NCBI GenBank assembly: GCA_019828595.1
Contig: JAHQRK010000007.1
Location: 2,480,001-2,544,000, forward strand
DNA length: 64,000 nucleotides
Direction of reading: 5' to 3'
DNA from: Aphanomyces cochlioides
Taxonomy: Eukaryota; Oomycota; Saprolegniomycetes; Saprolegniales; Verrucalvaceae
The translations under genes were made by a program, and so were the position numbers. Of the stretch, positions 11,389-21,217 are shown piece by piece. Below the pieces are notes generated by a model. It did not search any database. It was not told the DNA's origin and saw nothing but the letters and a program-made list of their open reading frames with translations. Position 1 is the stretch's first letter. Each line of letters begins with the position of its first letter.

Positions 11389-12873
11389 ATGAAGGACCTG
11401 TACCTCGAAGAATACGAAGCTCCACCGCCGCCACCGTCAAAACGCCGCCGACTCTGGGCGTTCGCGATTGGTCTTGTCGTTGTCGTCATCTTGTCCCTAG
11501 CAGTCCTTTTGATCCCGGGCCACAGTGAAGTTGAAACCAGCTCGGCAATCGGAATCGACGATGTGAACGGAACCGCCAAACTCAAGTACAAATGCGTGAA
11601 TCATTCACATTGGCTGCCAGAATCCAATCTGAACAAGATCCACTCACGGATATCGTCAGGTCTTGCGAATGTCGACAACCCGTCGAGCAACAAGTTGGTC
11701 TACCCCAACGAGAATGTCACGGTCATGTTTCGCGGTCGTGTGCTTTCGCTTCAAGAGTGCGCGATTATGGCCCGGGCGTATAACAGAAGTTTCTTCTCAT
11801 GGGAAAGCGGGCGCCAAGTATGCTACTTGAATGATCCGACTCCGTCCATGGAGCTTGATATCGGCACCAATTATGATTCGAGCGACGAATGCTTTCGCAT
11901 GTGCAACCGGACGCTTCAATGTGCCGCGATGACTTTCATTGATGGCGGATGTACGTTTTATCGCCCCACAGTGAACAAAGCGGCCATCCAATCCGGTTGG
12001 ATCCTCCCCCCACCAGCCCCCAACTCGACGAATGCATCTGCAACGATTACGCTTCCACGGCCATTTTCCAAAGCGCTTTCGGTCCATTTCTACGTGACGG
12101 CCCATCAAGATGACCACGAACTGTTCATGGCCAAACAATTGTATGCATCCTTCCGCGACCCATTCACCAAAGTTGTCTTCATCTACACCACCGCGGGCGA
12201 TGCTAACCGTACCGATGGATGGTGGCAAGCCCGGGAAGTCGGCACTTTGGCATCGTCCAAGTTCTTCGTCGACGACTTTGGCTATTACGCGTCAGATCGT
12301 AGGGACGAATCCATCAAGATTCAAGGCCGCTCTGTCGAACGCGTCACGATGGGTAATTTCGTCTCGTACTTCCTGCGCATGTCTGAGGCTGGGCTGACCA
12401 TTTTGCTGCGGAATCAATCCAACAATGGTGTGGTGCTTCCGCTTGGCACGACTGCTGCAACTAGTGACGGCTATTCCAGCACCTTGGATGTCCAGAGCGT
12501 CATTCAAGAGATCCTTCGGAATGAAAGCACCGGCATTGCTACCGTGGGGGCGTACACTTTGGAATATGCCACCAATGGCAATGACCACGAGTTGCACAAA
12601 GGCACCGGTCTCATTGCAACCAATGCCATTAACGCCGAATCGCGCTTAGAGAAGTGCACCTCCAAGACGTATTTGTTTGGCTATGAAACTTGGCTCACTG
12701 CAGTCAACATGCAAGAGCCTGAACTAAGCACCCAACGGCGCATGTGGATAGCGCTGGCTGCCGCGATTGAAGGCGTGTACCCCAAGAAAGACGTCTGGTC
12801 CAACCATGCCATCAACTTGGGCCGCAATTATATCTCGCGGGCCAATTTGACCAAGGCATCGTGCTCTGTCTGA
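11389..12873 (+). CDS. Type II membrane protein with PAN-like and PIG-L deacetylase-like domains (copy 1)
   Basis: 494 residues, single exon. The start is the ATG at 11389 (MKDLYLEEYEAPPPPP); the frame is open upstream only through non-ATG codons. A basic stretch (SKRRRLW) precedes a membrane segment (FAIGLVVVVILSLAVLLIPG, about 23-44), giving a signal-anchor, lumenal/extracellular topology. Next is a cysteine module resembling PAN/Apple (QECAIMARAYN, VCYLNDPT, DECFRMCNRTLQCAAMTF, GCTFYRP). The C-terminal half resembles the PIG-L/LmbE de-N-acetylase fold: VTAHQDDHELFM carries the His-x-Asp-Asp metal motif and GNDHELHKGTG the His-x-x-His motif. Many N-x-S/T sites. Substrate unknown; a sugar N-deacetylase role is inference from the family. 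Paralogues at 14280 and 24005. Confidence 0.8.
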   Translation: MKDLYLEEYEAPPPPPSKRRRLWAFAIGLVVVVILSLAVLLIPGHSEVETSSAIGIDDVNGTAKLKYKCVNHSHWLPESNLNKIHSRISSGLANVDNPSSNKLVYPNENVTVMFRGRVLSLQECAIMARAYNRSFFSWESGRQVCYLNDPTPSMELDIGTNYDSSDECFRMCNRTLQCAAMTFIDGGCTFYRPTVNKAAIQSGWILPPPAPNSTNASATITLPRPFSKALSVHFYVTAHQDDHELFMAKQLYASFRDPFTKVVFIYTTAGDANRTDGWWQAREVGTLASSKFFVDDFGYYASDRRDESIKIQGRSVERVTMGNFVSYFLRMSEAGLTILLRNQSNNGVVLPLGTTAATSDGYSSTLDVQSVIQEILRNESTGIATVGAYTLEYATNGNDHELHKGTGLIATNAINAESRLEKCTSKTYLFGYETWLTAVNMQEPELSTQRRMWIALAAAIEGVYPKKDVWSNHAINLGRNYISRANLTKASCSV

Positions 12874-13496
12874 GCTCAATCAAGATTGCTCTTCCGAGAT
12901 AGGATTCATTAGCAAGACTTTAACTTATCAACTTGACATGCTGCTTGCGTGCGCAAGTGAGCCATTTTTATCCCACGAAAACCTTCCATGACAGAGCGTA
13001 GAAACCATCTAGCCCCCCCCTTTGGAATAATGCTCGTGAGAGCATTCCATTCTCGTTCAATTAGAGTTGCAGCTAGCTTCAGCGCCATCCTTCCAAGGTT
13101 CTCACTGCCTGCTCCATGCCATAAAAAGCCCCCCCACCGCATCAGCCAACCCATCCAGTCTCATCTTTCCTTGAGCTTCCCCCAGCTCCTCCTCATCGCA
13201 TGTTCAAGCACATGAGATGCGTGCAATGCTGATATCTTTGAAGTTGCAGGCAGTCAATTCCAAATTTTGATTCCCAACGAGAGTGCCAGCATATATCGCC
13301 ACGGATTCCAGAATATCTTGATTTCACTATAGGAGGATAATCGCATCTTCGTCACATGGCGGTATCTGATACCACCAAGACAGTCACAGTATACAAATTT
13401 CAAGTCTAAAATGGCAACATCCAGACCACGACCAGCCAAAGTTTCTCTCCACCTCGATCGCACATCCAACACAATGGAAGATTCACATTTTATCTT
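12874..13496. other. Intergenic region with a possible coding remnant
   Basis: No complete gene. On the minus strand at 12909-13154 a short frame contains MALKLAATLIEREWNALTSI and ARWFLRSVMEGF, which reads like a degraded exon but has no partner exon. The remainder shows nothing recognisable. Confidence 0.3.
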
Positions 13497-14038
13497 TCCT
13501 GGCGCTGCTTGTGTAGCTGTTCATTCCGGGCTAGCTCCTGCTTTTGGTGCTGTTTGTCGAGATCTGCACAGTGTTTCAAGCAACTATGATCGATAACATC
13601 ATGGAGTTGATACCTGGATCTGCTTGTGGGTGAGATGGAGATGATTGTGGGTCAGATGCCAACCTTCTGCACCTATTTCATCTCTTCTGTCACGTCGTCG
13701 AGTCCCACACTCGATCGCATGGGGTGGTTTCCTCTCCCAGCCATTCGTTTTCGCCATGTCCCCTCTGTCAAGATTCGCTCCATGCTGACATTCCTGAGCA
13801 TCTCCATCACAATACGCTATATTTGGGTCGTCATTTGTTTCTGCGGCGTTTTCAACGAGACGGACGGTGGATCGTGACCAAGTGCTCGACCAAGACGAGC
13901 TGTCTCGCGTCGAGATTCGATCAGCGCCTCTCCAGCGAGCGCCAGAGAGCTTGGACCAGACTGCCTCGTCGGATTGGACGCCATCCATACTGTAATGTCT
14001 GATCGGGACACGGTTTTCCGAAAATGCCCACCGAACAC
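13497..14038 (-). pseudogene. Broken or mis-spliced unknown gene
   Basis: Three minus-strand segments read like protein: EALIESRRETARLGRALG (about 13945-13890); after a 49-bp intron ending near 13831, RIVMEMLRNVSMERILTEG to VGLDDVTEEMK (about 13830-13650); and HSCLKHCADLDKQHQKQ to QRQER, ending at TAA near 13497. The first two join cleanly. The third is in a frame I could not connect with any acceptable donor, so the gene is either frameshifted or has an exon I missed. The charged, glutamine-rich tail suggests a coiled coil. No family recognised. Confidence 0.3.
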
Positions 14039-14279
14039 ATCGACTACTTTTGACGAAAAAGGTGAAAAAATATCGAAATTTCAACGAAAATTGAGATAAA
14101 ATTTTGTGAAAATTCATTCTTTATGAGATTTTGAGACTCTTTTGATATTAGTTTTGACACGTTTTGACGATCTATTTTGACCGGTGACATATTTTGATAC
14201 TTTTTTACCGTGGCACGCATCAAGCAACACACAGAGCAACTGCACCACCATCATCAAGTTTACAGCGCCGAAGACGAGG

Positions 14280-15833
14280 ATGGAGATGGAGATGCCGCCC
14301 AAGCCGCTGAAAGACGACGTGTACCAGAAGATGGACAGGCAGCCTCGCCGCCGCAGCCGCCGGTCGATCTGCGTGGCGATTTTTGTGACACTCGGCATCG
14401 TGACCTCGGCGGTGGTGCTGTTACTGCCACGCCACCGCAGCATGGAAACCAACTCGGCTGTCGGCGTCAATGTCGTGAATGGCAGCGCCAACGTGAGCTT
14501 TACATCGATGAACAGCTCGCACTGGTTGCCCATCGACGATCTCAATTTCTTCCACAAGAAGACGGCGTCCGGCATCAGCAACGTGTACGATCCGCCGAGC
14601 AACACACTGGTCGAGCCGACAACCCGCACGCAGATCATCTTTCGAAGCCGCGTCGTGTCCATGCGCGAGTGCGCCATCATCGCGCGGGCGTACAACAAGA
14701 GCTTCTTCTCGTGGGAAAGCGACCGCCAAGTGTGTTACTTGAACGATCCGACGCCCGACATGGCCATCGACACGGGCGCCAACTACGAAACCAAGGAAGA
14801 GTGCGTCCGCATGTGCAATCGAACGCTCAAGTGCGGCGGCATGACGTTCCTCAACGGCATCTGCACATTCTACAAGGCCACGATGCTCGCGAATACGTCG
14901 ATTGCCGCGGGATGGATCATTCCCAAGACGAGCAAGAAGGCTGCCAACGCGACGGTGGCGCCGCCGCGCCCGTACAATGGCAAAGCGTCCGCCGTCCATT
15001 TCTACATCACGGCGCATCAAGACGACCATGAACTGTTCATGTCCAAGGCGCTCTATGCTTCCTTCCGCGATCCATCGTCAAAAGTTGTCTTCATCTACTT
15101 GACGGCGGGCGATGCCAACCGCACGGACGGATGGTGGCAGGCGCGGGAAGTCGGTACGCTCGCCGCTTCCAAGTTTTCCGTCCAGGACTTTGGCTATTAC
15201 ACCGTCGAGTCCAAGGAAGAGACGGCGCGCATCTTGGGCCGCGCTGTCCACCGCGTGACGATCGGCAACGCTGTCCACTACATGCTTCGTCTCTCCGAAT
15301 GCAACATGACGGCCCTTGTGAAGAACCAGCCCGTCCCGACGCCATTCCTGCCGTTGGGCAACGTGTCGTCGTCGATCGCTGACGGCGGCTACAGCAACCT
15401 CACCGACGTCCAGGACGTCGTGCAAGACATTCTTCGCTCGGAGAGTAAGAACATCACGACCGTCGCGGCATACATGTCCGAGTTTGTCACGTCTGGCAAC
15501 GACCACGAGCTGCACAAAGCCACGGGACTCCTCGCCGCCAGAGCCATCGAGCTCGAGCCGCGGCTGGCGCCATGCACGTCCAAGACGTTCTTCTTTGGGT
15601 ATCAATATTGGCTCTCGGCCGTCAACATGGTGGATCCCGAGCTGAGCTTCCAGCGCCGCATGTGGCTCGCGTTGTCGGCCGCTGCACTCGCTGTCTACCC
15701 CAAGAAAGACGTCTGGTCCAACCACGCCATCAATCTCGGACGGACGTACGTCTCCCGCGCAAACTTGACCACGCAACATGCTCCTCGTGAGCAACTTTGT
15801 AGCGCATTCCATGTCCTGAACTTAGTCGAGTAG
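14280..15833 (+). CDS. Type II membrane protein with PAN-like and PIG-L deacetylase-like domains (copy 2)
   Basis: 517 residues, single exon, start ATG 14280 (MEMEMPPKPLKDDVYQ). A basic patch (RQPRRRSRRS) precedes a membrane segment (ICVAIFVTLGIVTSAVVLLL). The PAN-like module (REC, VCYLNDPT, EECVRMCNRTLKCGGMTF, CTFYK) and the PIG-L-like domain (ITAHQDDHELFMSKA, GDANRTDGWWQAREV, GNDHELHKATG, KKDVWSNHAINLGRTY) match copies 1 and 3 along the whole length. This copy is noticeably more GC-rich at third codon positions than copies 1 and 3. Its C-terminus is also longer, ending PREQLCSAFHVLNLVE where the others stop shortly after the SRANLT region. Metal-binding residues are intact. Confidence 0.8.
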   Translation: MEMEMPPKPLKDDVYQKMDRQPRRRSRRSICVAIFVTLGIVTSAVVLLLPRHRSMETNSAVGVNVVNGSANVSFTSMNSSHWLPIDDLNFFHKKTASGISNVYDPPSNTLVEPTTRTQIIFRSRVVSMRECAIIARAYNKSFFSWESDRQVCYLNDPTPDMAIDTGANYETKEECVRMCNRTLKCGGMTFLNGICTFYKATMLANTSIAAGWIIPKTSKKAANATVAPPRPYNGKASAVHFYITAHQDDHELFMSKALYASFRDPSSKVVFIYLTAGDANRTDGWWQAREVGTLAASKFSVQDFGYYTVESKEETARILGRAVHRVTIGNAVHYMLRLSECNMTALVKNQPVPTPFLPLGNVSSSIADGGYSNLTDVQDVVQDILRSESKNITTVAAYMSEFVTSGNDHELHKATGLLAARAIELEPRLAPCTSKTFFFGYQYWLSAVNMVDPELSFQRRMWLALSAAALAVYPKKDVWSNHAINLGRTYVSRANLTTQHAPREQLCSAFHVLNLVE

Positions 15834-15957
15834 TCTCCAACTGACTATGTTGTCTTCATGGCTCTCACTCTGGAGCTAGACGAGTGCAAGGTTCATCCTT
15901 GGGGCGATGCTTGCTGTCAAGTCCTCAGTCATCAGAATTCATGGTCTGAATAAAAAC

Positions 15958-16105
15958 GTACTGTATTTCAAGCAATTTGATTGGCTGAATCTCGGAATAA
16001 CAGTATCTCATTGGCTGAGAGGTATCAGTAGCCAAGCTCCATGTACTGTATTTTCAAACAATTTGATTGGCTGAATCTCATAATAACGACATCTCATTGG
16101 CTAAC
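15958..16105 (+). repeat. Two direct repeats of about 62 bp with paired ATTGG motifs
   Basis: Segment 15958-16019 is repeated at 16043-16105 (period about 85-86 bp, about 85% identity). Each copy contains TTTGATTGGCTGAATCTC and, about 32 bp later, CTCATTGGCT, so four ATTGG motifs lie in 130 bp. The repeat sits between the convergent 3' ends of PIG-L-like copy 2 and the broken membrane-protein gene. Confidence 0.6.
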
Positions 16106-16262
16106 GTTTGAATCCACAACAACCACTTGGCAACATGCAAGCCCCGGGGGAATTTTCTTTCAACTGTTCATGAGTCGATGGCGGTTGGAGGCGGCGGCAG
16201 GATTGCTCGGTGTACGGATGGGTTAAGTGACGTCGTCGACGATGGTGGTAGTGGTGGTGGCT

Positions 16263-18481
16263 TCACTCGGTGAGTGGAATCGCAGACAGCAAGTTGACTT
16301 TGCCATGCTTCTCAAGCTGCGCTCGCGTCTTCTCGGGAATATTGACGGCAAAGCAGCGCCAAATCTTGATGTCAAAGAGGTAGAACGTGTCGTCGATGTG
16401 CATCGAGAGGAGGCCATTCATCGCCGCGGACGCGGGATCCATGTAGTACAGCTACGACGAACAATCAGCTCTCTCCTGTGAAACGCTCTCAGTGGCTTAC
16501 ATTGTCGTCGATCCAATTGCGCGGTTCAAAGACAAACTTGGCCGACGCCGCTAGGAAGAGTGAGTCCTGTCGGGTCGGCGGCAGCGCGGGATGGCGGAGA
16601 CGTTCGTAGAGATAGCAGACGACGATCGAACCGATGCAAATGCCAACGAGGCTCACCAATCGAGAGAAGCTCCCGATCGCGACCGTTCCTACGCAGAATG
16701 CATCAAGACGACGGCATGAGATGGCGTCGTACCGCTCGAGCAGACGAGCTGAAAGTCCACTTGAGGTATTGAGCATTCGCGCTCCATCGTTGCGGTGTGC
16801 TTTGCTGGAGATGCCCATGACAGGAGTGCCGCCAAGCCCCAGATCATGAAATTGCACTTGAACACATACGCGGGCGTGTACTGCGCCGCGACGACCATGA
16901 GGATGTCGTTGAGGACAAAGCCAAGCCAGGAGAGTTCGCCCGCCGCGATGAAGATCTTGAAATTGCGCACGACGCGGTCGTTCGAGCGGTCGGTGACGAC
17001 GTCGGAGGCCGACGTGAGGCGCCACGCTTGGTTGACCATCACGAGAGCGAGAGATTCCGTACTGAGGAGGCAGATCGCGGCGAGACTGCGCACAAAGATG
17101 AACGTCCGACCAACCCAGACGAGCCTCGCGACACGGTTGATCTCGAGCAAGTTGCGGCCCTCGACGTAGCCCTTGCTGAGGACGAGGTAGACCGTGGCGA
17201 GCGCCACGACGATGATGACGTACGTCACATAGTAGCAGATGTAGCGGATGTACGTAGCGACGTTGACGGGGATCTCGAGCGGATTGACCAAGCTCGTCAG
17301 ATCGGCCTGCGTCGCCGTGATCACTTTGACGGAGCCGCTGTCGCCTTGGAAGTCGATCACTTCTCGGTACGCGTTGCCCCAGTCGTAGACGAGCGCCCAT
17401 GCCGCGTAGTGGAAAGTAGGAAACGCTGGATCAAAGAGATTATGGCGCAGGAGCGTCACGTTGCCGGTTGTGGTTTTGCCGGACTGGACCATCTCGACGC
17501 CGAGGCGGTACAAGTCGTCGCGCGCGCGGCTTGAGCTAGCGGCTCGAGAGCTGGAATCGCCGCGGGATCTGGCTGGATGGACGTGTTCAAGAGCAACTGG
17601 ACTGGCATTTGGACAAAGCGTATCGTGCATTGGCCTGCCGTCACGCCTGTCAACGTGCTGCAGACTGCGCTGGTCTCATTGGTGGTCAAGTTGGAACGCA
17701 CTAAGTTGGCTCCAATGACGGCGAAAAGTCGCATCATGATGGACAACGCAATGGTTTCCTTGACGCTCGAACCACACGCTGCAGTGACGCTCGTGAAGAG
17801 CAGCGGGCCGTCAGTCAAGAGCGCTGCAGGGACATCGTTGCAGAGAAGATTACCACCCATGGTGTACTTGAAAGATTTCCACGGCGTATGTCTTGGCGCA
17901 GCGAGCTTGTCGCGCGGCCGAGTTGGCCATTTCCCATTGCTTGGTAAAGTCGAGCCAACAAAACTGCGTTGCGATCCACGGCGTCAAGCACGCGTCCATG
18001 TTGCGCAGCCCTGGAATGACGATCTTCAAGTCCGTGCCGTCCGTCGACGCGACGATGGAAGCGTATGGAGCCTTCATGTTGACCGTCACGACGGTCGGGA
18101 GCGAGATCGAGTAGTTGAACGTGTCGATGAAGATGGGATTGTCAAGCGCGACCACGCCTTCGTGCGGACGGATGTACATGTTCCCGCGACGCGTTGTAGT
18201 ACGGCCACCAAAAGTCGTTGGCCATGTTGGACGCGGTCAAGTTCAGGTAGGCGACGCTGCCAAAGATCGTCGCGCAGACGTAGATGAAGCCCGCGACGGT
18301 CACGAGGATTGAGCGAAGGATGAGCAAGCAGTGACGCGACTCTCTCCATGCTTTCGATCGACTGCACGGACGTCCGAGCTTGTGGATGGACATTTGCCAA
18401 GCGACCTTTGGACGGCGGGGAAGACGAAGACGCCGCCTTGGAGTTGACAGTGGCGATCCGGCGGTTCAATTGCGGCGCCAT
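16263..18481 (-). pseudogene. Multi-pass membrane protein gene, frameshifted (copy A)
   Basis: A large minus-strand gene of an oomycete-type membrane protein family. It begins near 18481 (MAPQLNRRIATVN). Recognisable pieces: FIYVCATIFGSVAYLNL and NDFWWPYYNAS (about 18320-18185), LDNPIFIDTFNYSIS to WLDFTKQWEMA, GGNLLCNDVPAAL, and a membrane-rich part (YICYYVTYVIIVVALATVYL, VWVGRTFIFVRSLAAICLLS). Correctly spliced 3' exons follow (introns 16689-16732 and 16452-16500), ending KIWRCFAVNIPEKTRAQLEK at TGA 16265-16263. Reading frames must jump near 18330, 18187, 17890 and within the CGCGCGCG run at 17518-17528. Neighbouring genes are intact, so I favour a real pseudogene over assembly error, but cannot prove it. 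Confidence 0.6.
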
Positions 18482-18487
18482 TTGGCA

Positions 18488-20643
18488 TCCTCTGGCGGTG
18501 CAGGAACGACGTGGCCAAGTTGGACAAGAGGAGATTGCCGTTCGAAGACGTCGCGGTGGAAGGACGCTGTCGCCATTTCTGGACGATGGCGAGACCAGCT
18601 AGAAAGACGAGCGACCTCCCAACTTGGATCGCAAACAGCGTCACAACGCGCGAGAAGGATCCAATCTTGAGTTCTCCCGCCGTGCAGACAAACGTCATCG
18701 CGTTGAAGTTGAAGTCGCACTGGCGTTGCAGCGTTGAAGTCATGGTGTACGGCGCCAGGATGTCCAGAGCGAGTGTGAGCAGCCACGATGTCCATGAGCT
18801 CAACAGAGCAAAGGTCGGGTGGTCGACGTGAAGCCAGCGGGCGTCGCACAAGACGACAACGTCGTCATGGACCACGTACGAGATCCACGTTGCTTCGTCC
18901 GCGACGAGCATCGACTGAAACCACGACCGAGAGTCGAATCGGAAGCTCGTATAGCCCCGCGGCGATTCCAGGCTGGCGCGCGACGTGCTGAGGAGAATGA
19001 CCGCCGTCGTGCCGCGGACCAAGAGCAGCGAGCGGCCGAGCCACACACCGCCGGCAATGCGGTTGAACTGGAAAAAGTTGCGACCGACGACGCGGCCACG
19101 AAGGTTGACGCTCTGGACGGTGACGAGAACGCCGACGAGGACAAGCATGGATGTGACGACGACGGAGACAGCCCAGAGGTATTGGCACGCGTTCTTGGTG
19201 ACCTCGAATGCTTGTGCTTGCATTACGAGCGGCGCATATTTGTTGGAAAGGAGCGCGATCGTCGACACGTCGCCCTCAATGGAAACAACTTCACGAGCGG
19301 CTTGCGCCCACTCGTAGACGTAGATCCACCCAAAGACGCTCCAAGTCGAGTCGGTCCCGAGCACGCTCTGCCGCAAGAGAAGACCCGACGTGTTGGTGAC
19401 GTTGACGGCTAGCTGCATGATGCCCACATCCAGCGCTTGGATGTCCATGGCGGCAGCGAGCGCCATGTTTGTATCTAACGCTCTCGTTAGGACCGCGACG
19501 GCCGGCGCAGCAGACTGGATGACAGCAGAGCACGACGTGGAGAGCATTGGGCAGAGCGCGCATGAAGAATTCAAAGAGGATGCAGGAGCGACGGACGAAG
19601 CTGCCGACAAGGCGAACAACGTGTTGAACGCGTCGAGCTGCAAATTGTGGCGCTGTTGCGTCGAGCACGAGACGTCAAAGGCGAACGACGACTGGACAAA
19701 CGGCATGGGCTGGCGCTCAAGACACGTTGGATCGCCGCCGAGGTACATCAACGATGGATATTACCACGTTCGAGGTACTGGATCGACCGGCAAGCATGGA
19801 ATCGCCGCCACGGCGTTTTGAAAAATCGTGAAGAGCGCCGTGAGCGACGTCGGTGGCCGCACAAAGTACAAGTCGATCGAGTTTGAGCGGTCCAAGCGCG
19901 TGGCGGATCAACGCGACGCCCGTCGTGTTGGGCAATCCAAACATCCTCTCAAAGTAGGCCTTCCAACTCGAGGCGCGGCGTCGCAAGGTACGCAAGCGTT
20001 TGCTGAAGGGTTTGCCACGTAGGATGAGTAGTTGCTGAAGCGCTGGTGCTTGCTGTCGCTGCGGATAAAGCTGTAGCCCGCGGCGGTGGCGGTCGTGTAG
20101 TCGTTGGGTGTTCCCCAGGACATCCTGCATCGTCGTTGGCGCTGGTCGGTGTGAGCGACTTGCCACGTCCGATTGAAGTCGATCCAGCAATACTGCGTCG
20201 CGACTTGCTCTGGGCCAGGCTGAGTGACAAGACCGCGGATGATCGTCGCCAAGTCGGCGCTGTACGCGTCGAGGACAAGCCGCGGGTAGACTGGCGAGAC
20301 CTCAATCAGTGTGTAGAACTGCGCGTAGTCCTTTGGCACCGCCGCGTTGGTCAGATGCAGCTCCGACGCGTTCAAGTTGAGCTTCATGTTGTAGAGATCA
20401 ATCACGAACGACTGCGCGCCGGACGCGTTGAATCCCGCCCACCAGAGATCGTTGGCCATGGCAGGTCCGAGGAGCGACAGGTAGATCGCAGTCAGCGTCA
20501 CGACGAGGTACAGCATGCCAGCGATCGCGTCGACAGCTTCTCGACGTGTCATGGCGTCTTGGAAGCAGCGGCCATTTCTGCTGCTGGTTGTCGTTGGCTG
20601 CAACGACAACCGGAGCGTCTTTGGACTGCGTATGCAGCGTCAA
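18488..20643 (-). pseudogene. Multi-pass membrane protein gene, frameshifted and 3'-truncated (copy B)
   Basis: Paralogue of copy A in tandem on the same strand. N-terminal pieces: AIAGMLYLVVTLTAIYLSLL, then NDLWWAGFNASGAQSF (about 20550-20400), then QYCWIDFNRTWQVAH; later WKAYFERMFGLPNTTGVAL, a shifted IDLYFVRPPTSLTALF, an in-frame TAA at 19763-19761, then MYLGGDPTCLERQPMPF through FGWIYVYEWAQAAREVV and several membrane spans, ending KIGSFSRVVTLFAIQVGR and NLLLSNLATSFL. Indels lie near 19975 and 19886. Copy A's last exons (the WRCFAVN region) have no counterpart: the sequence runs directly into the first codons of copy A near 18488. It is therefore truncated as well as frameshifted. Confidence 0.6.
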
Positions 20644-21217
20644 AGAGTTGTGTCGACAGCGTGGAGCGCCGACGTTTCGTCGCGAAACTTTGGTACCGCT
20701 TCCTCACGTCATGATTGGCTGGTTGACTCTATTTTTAGAACCGTTTCACGAAAATAGGTCCAAATGAATGGCCAGGAAACGCTGGCGCTTCCATCAAGCT
20801 TGAACTTTGAGAAGACGCAGCAAGGGAAGCTAAGGTGCCGCGAAAATGGATGGCAAGGCGCATGTAGCGCATCGTGCTCCATGTGTGGCCCATATGTACA
20901 AGGTACACAGGTGAAACAGTCGTCCGCTTCGTACCATCCTCTTGTGAAACGCTCCCTGGATAGGTCCCAATCCGGTCGAGTGTCGATGGCCTCTGCGGGT
21001 GTATTGAGGCTTGATGAGAGCCAACGGCCAAGGGAAGAAACGCTTGACGTGCATATGTCAGCCGAATCAACCGTCCAGCGCAACACTCGCATGGTGATGG
21101 GATGCAGCGGAAGGCGCAGGAAGGACCGTCAAGGATGGATCGTCCCGCGCACTTGCGCAAGAGGATGGTAGTGGTGTGTCGACTACTTTTCAACGAAACC
21201 GCCAACGAAACGGCATC
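20644..21217. promoter_or_regulatory. Divergent intergenic region between membrane-protein copy B and ankyrin-TPR gene
   Basis: About 570 bp separate two divergently oriented genes. A CCAAT-type motif (CATGATTGGCTGGTTGAC, about 20710) lies about 70-100 bp upstream of the minus-strand start. Long open frames on both strands here do not read like protein and overlap the ankyrin gene start, so I treat the region as promoter. Confidence 0.35.

Noticed and set aside
14210..15031. 273-codon plus-strand frame inside PIG-L-like copy 2
   Set aside because: Shadow of a GC-rich gene; no domain, and the correct frame matches two paralogues over its full length. The long minus-strand frames at 14421-15029 and 15078-15812 are rejected for the same reason.
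18819..19412. 197-codon plus-strand frame, Arg/Asp-rich
   Set aside because: Shadow of the membrane-rich minus-strand frame of copy B; the composition is that of an antisense frame.
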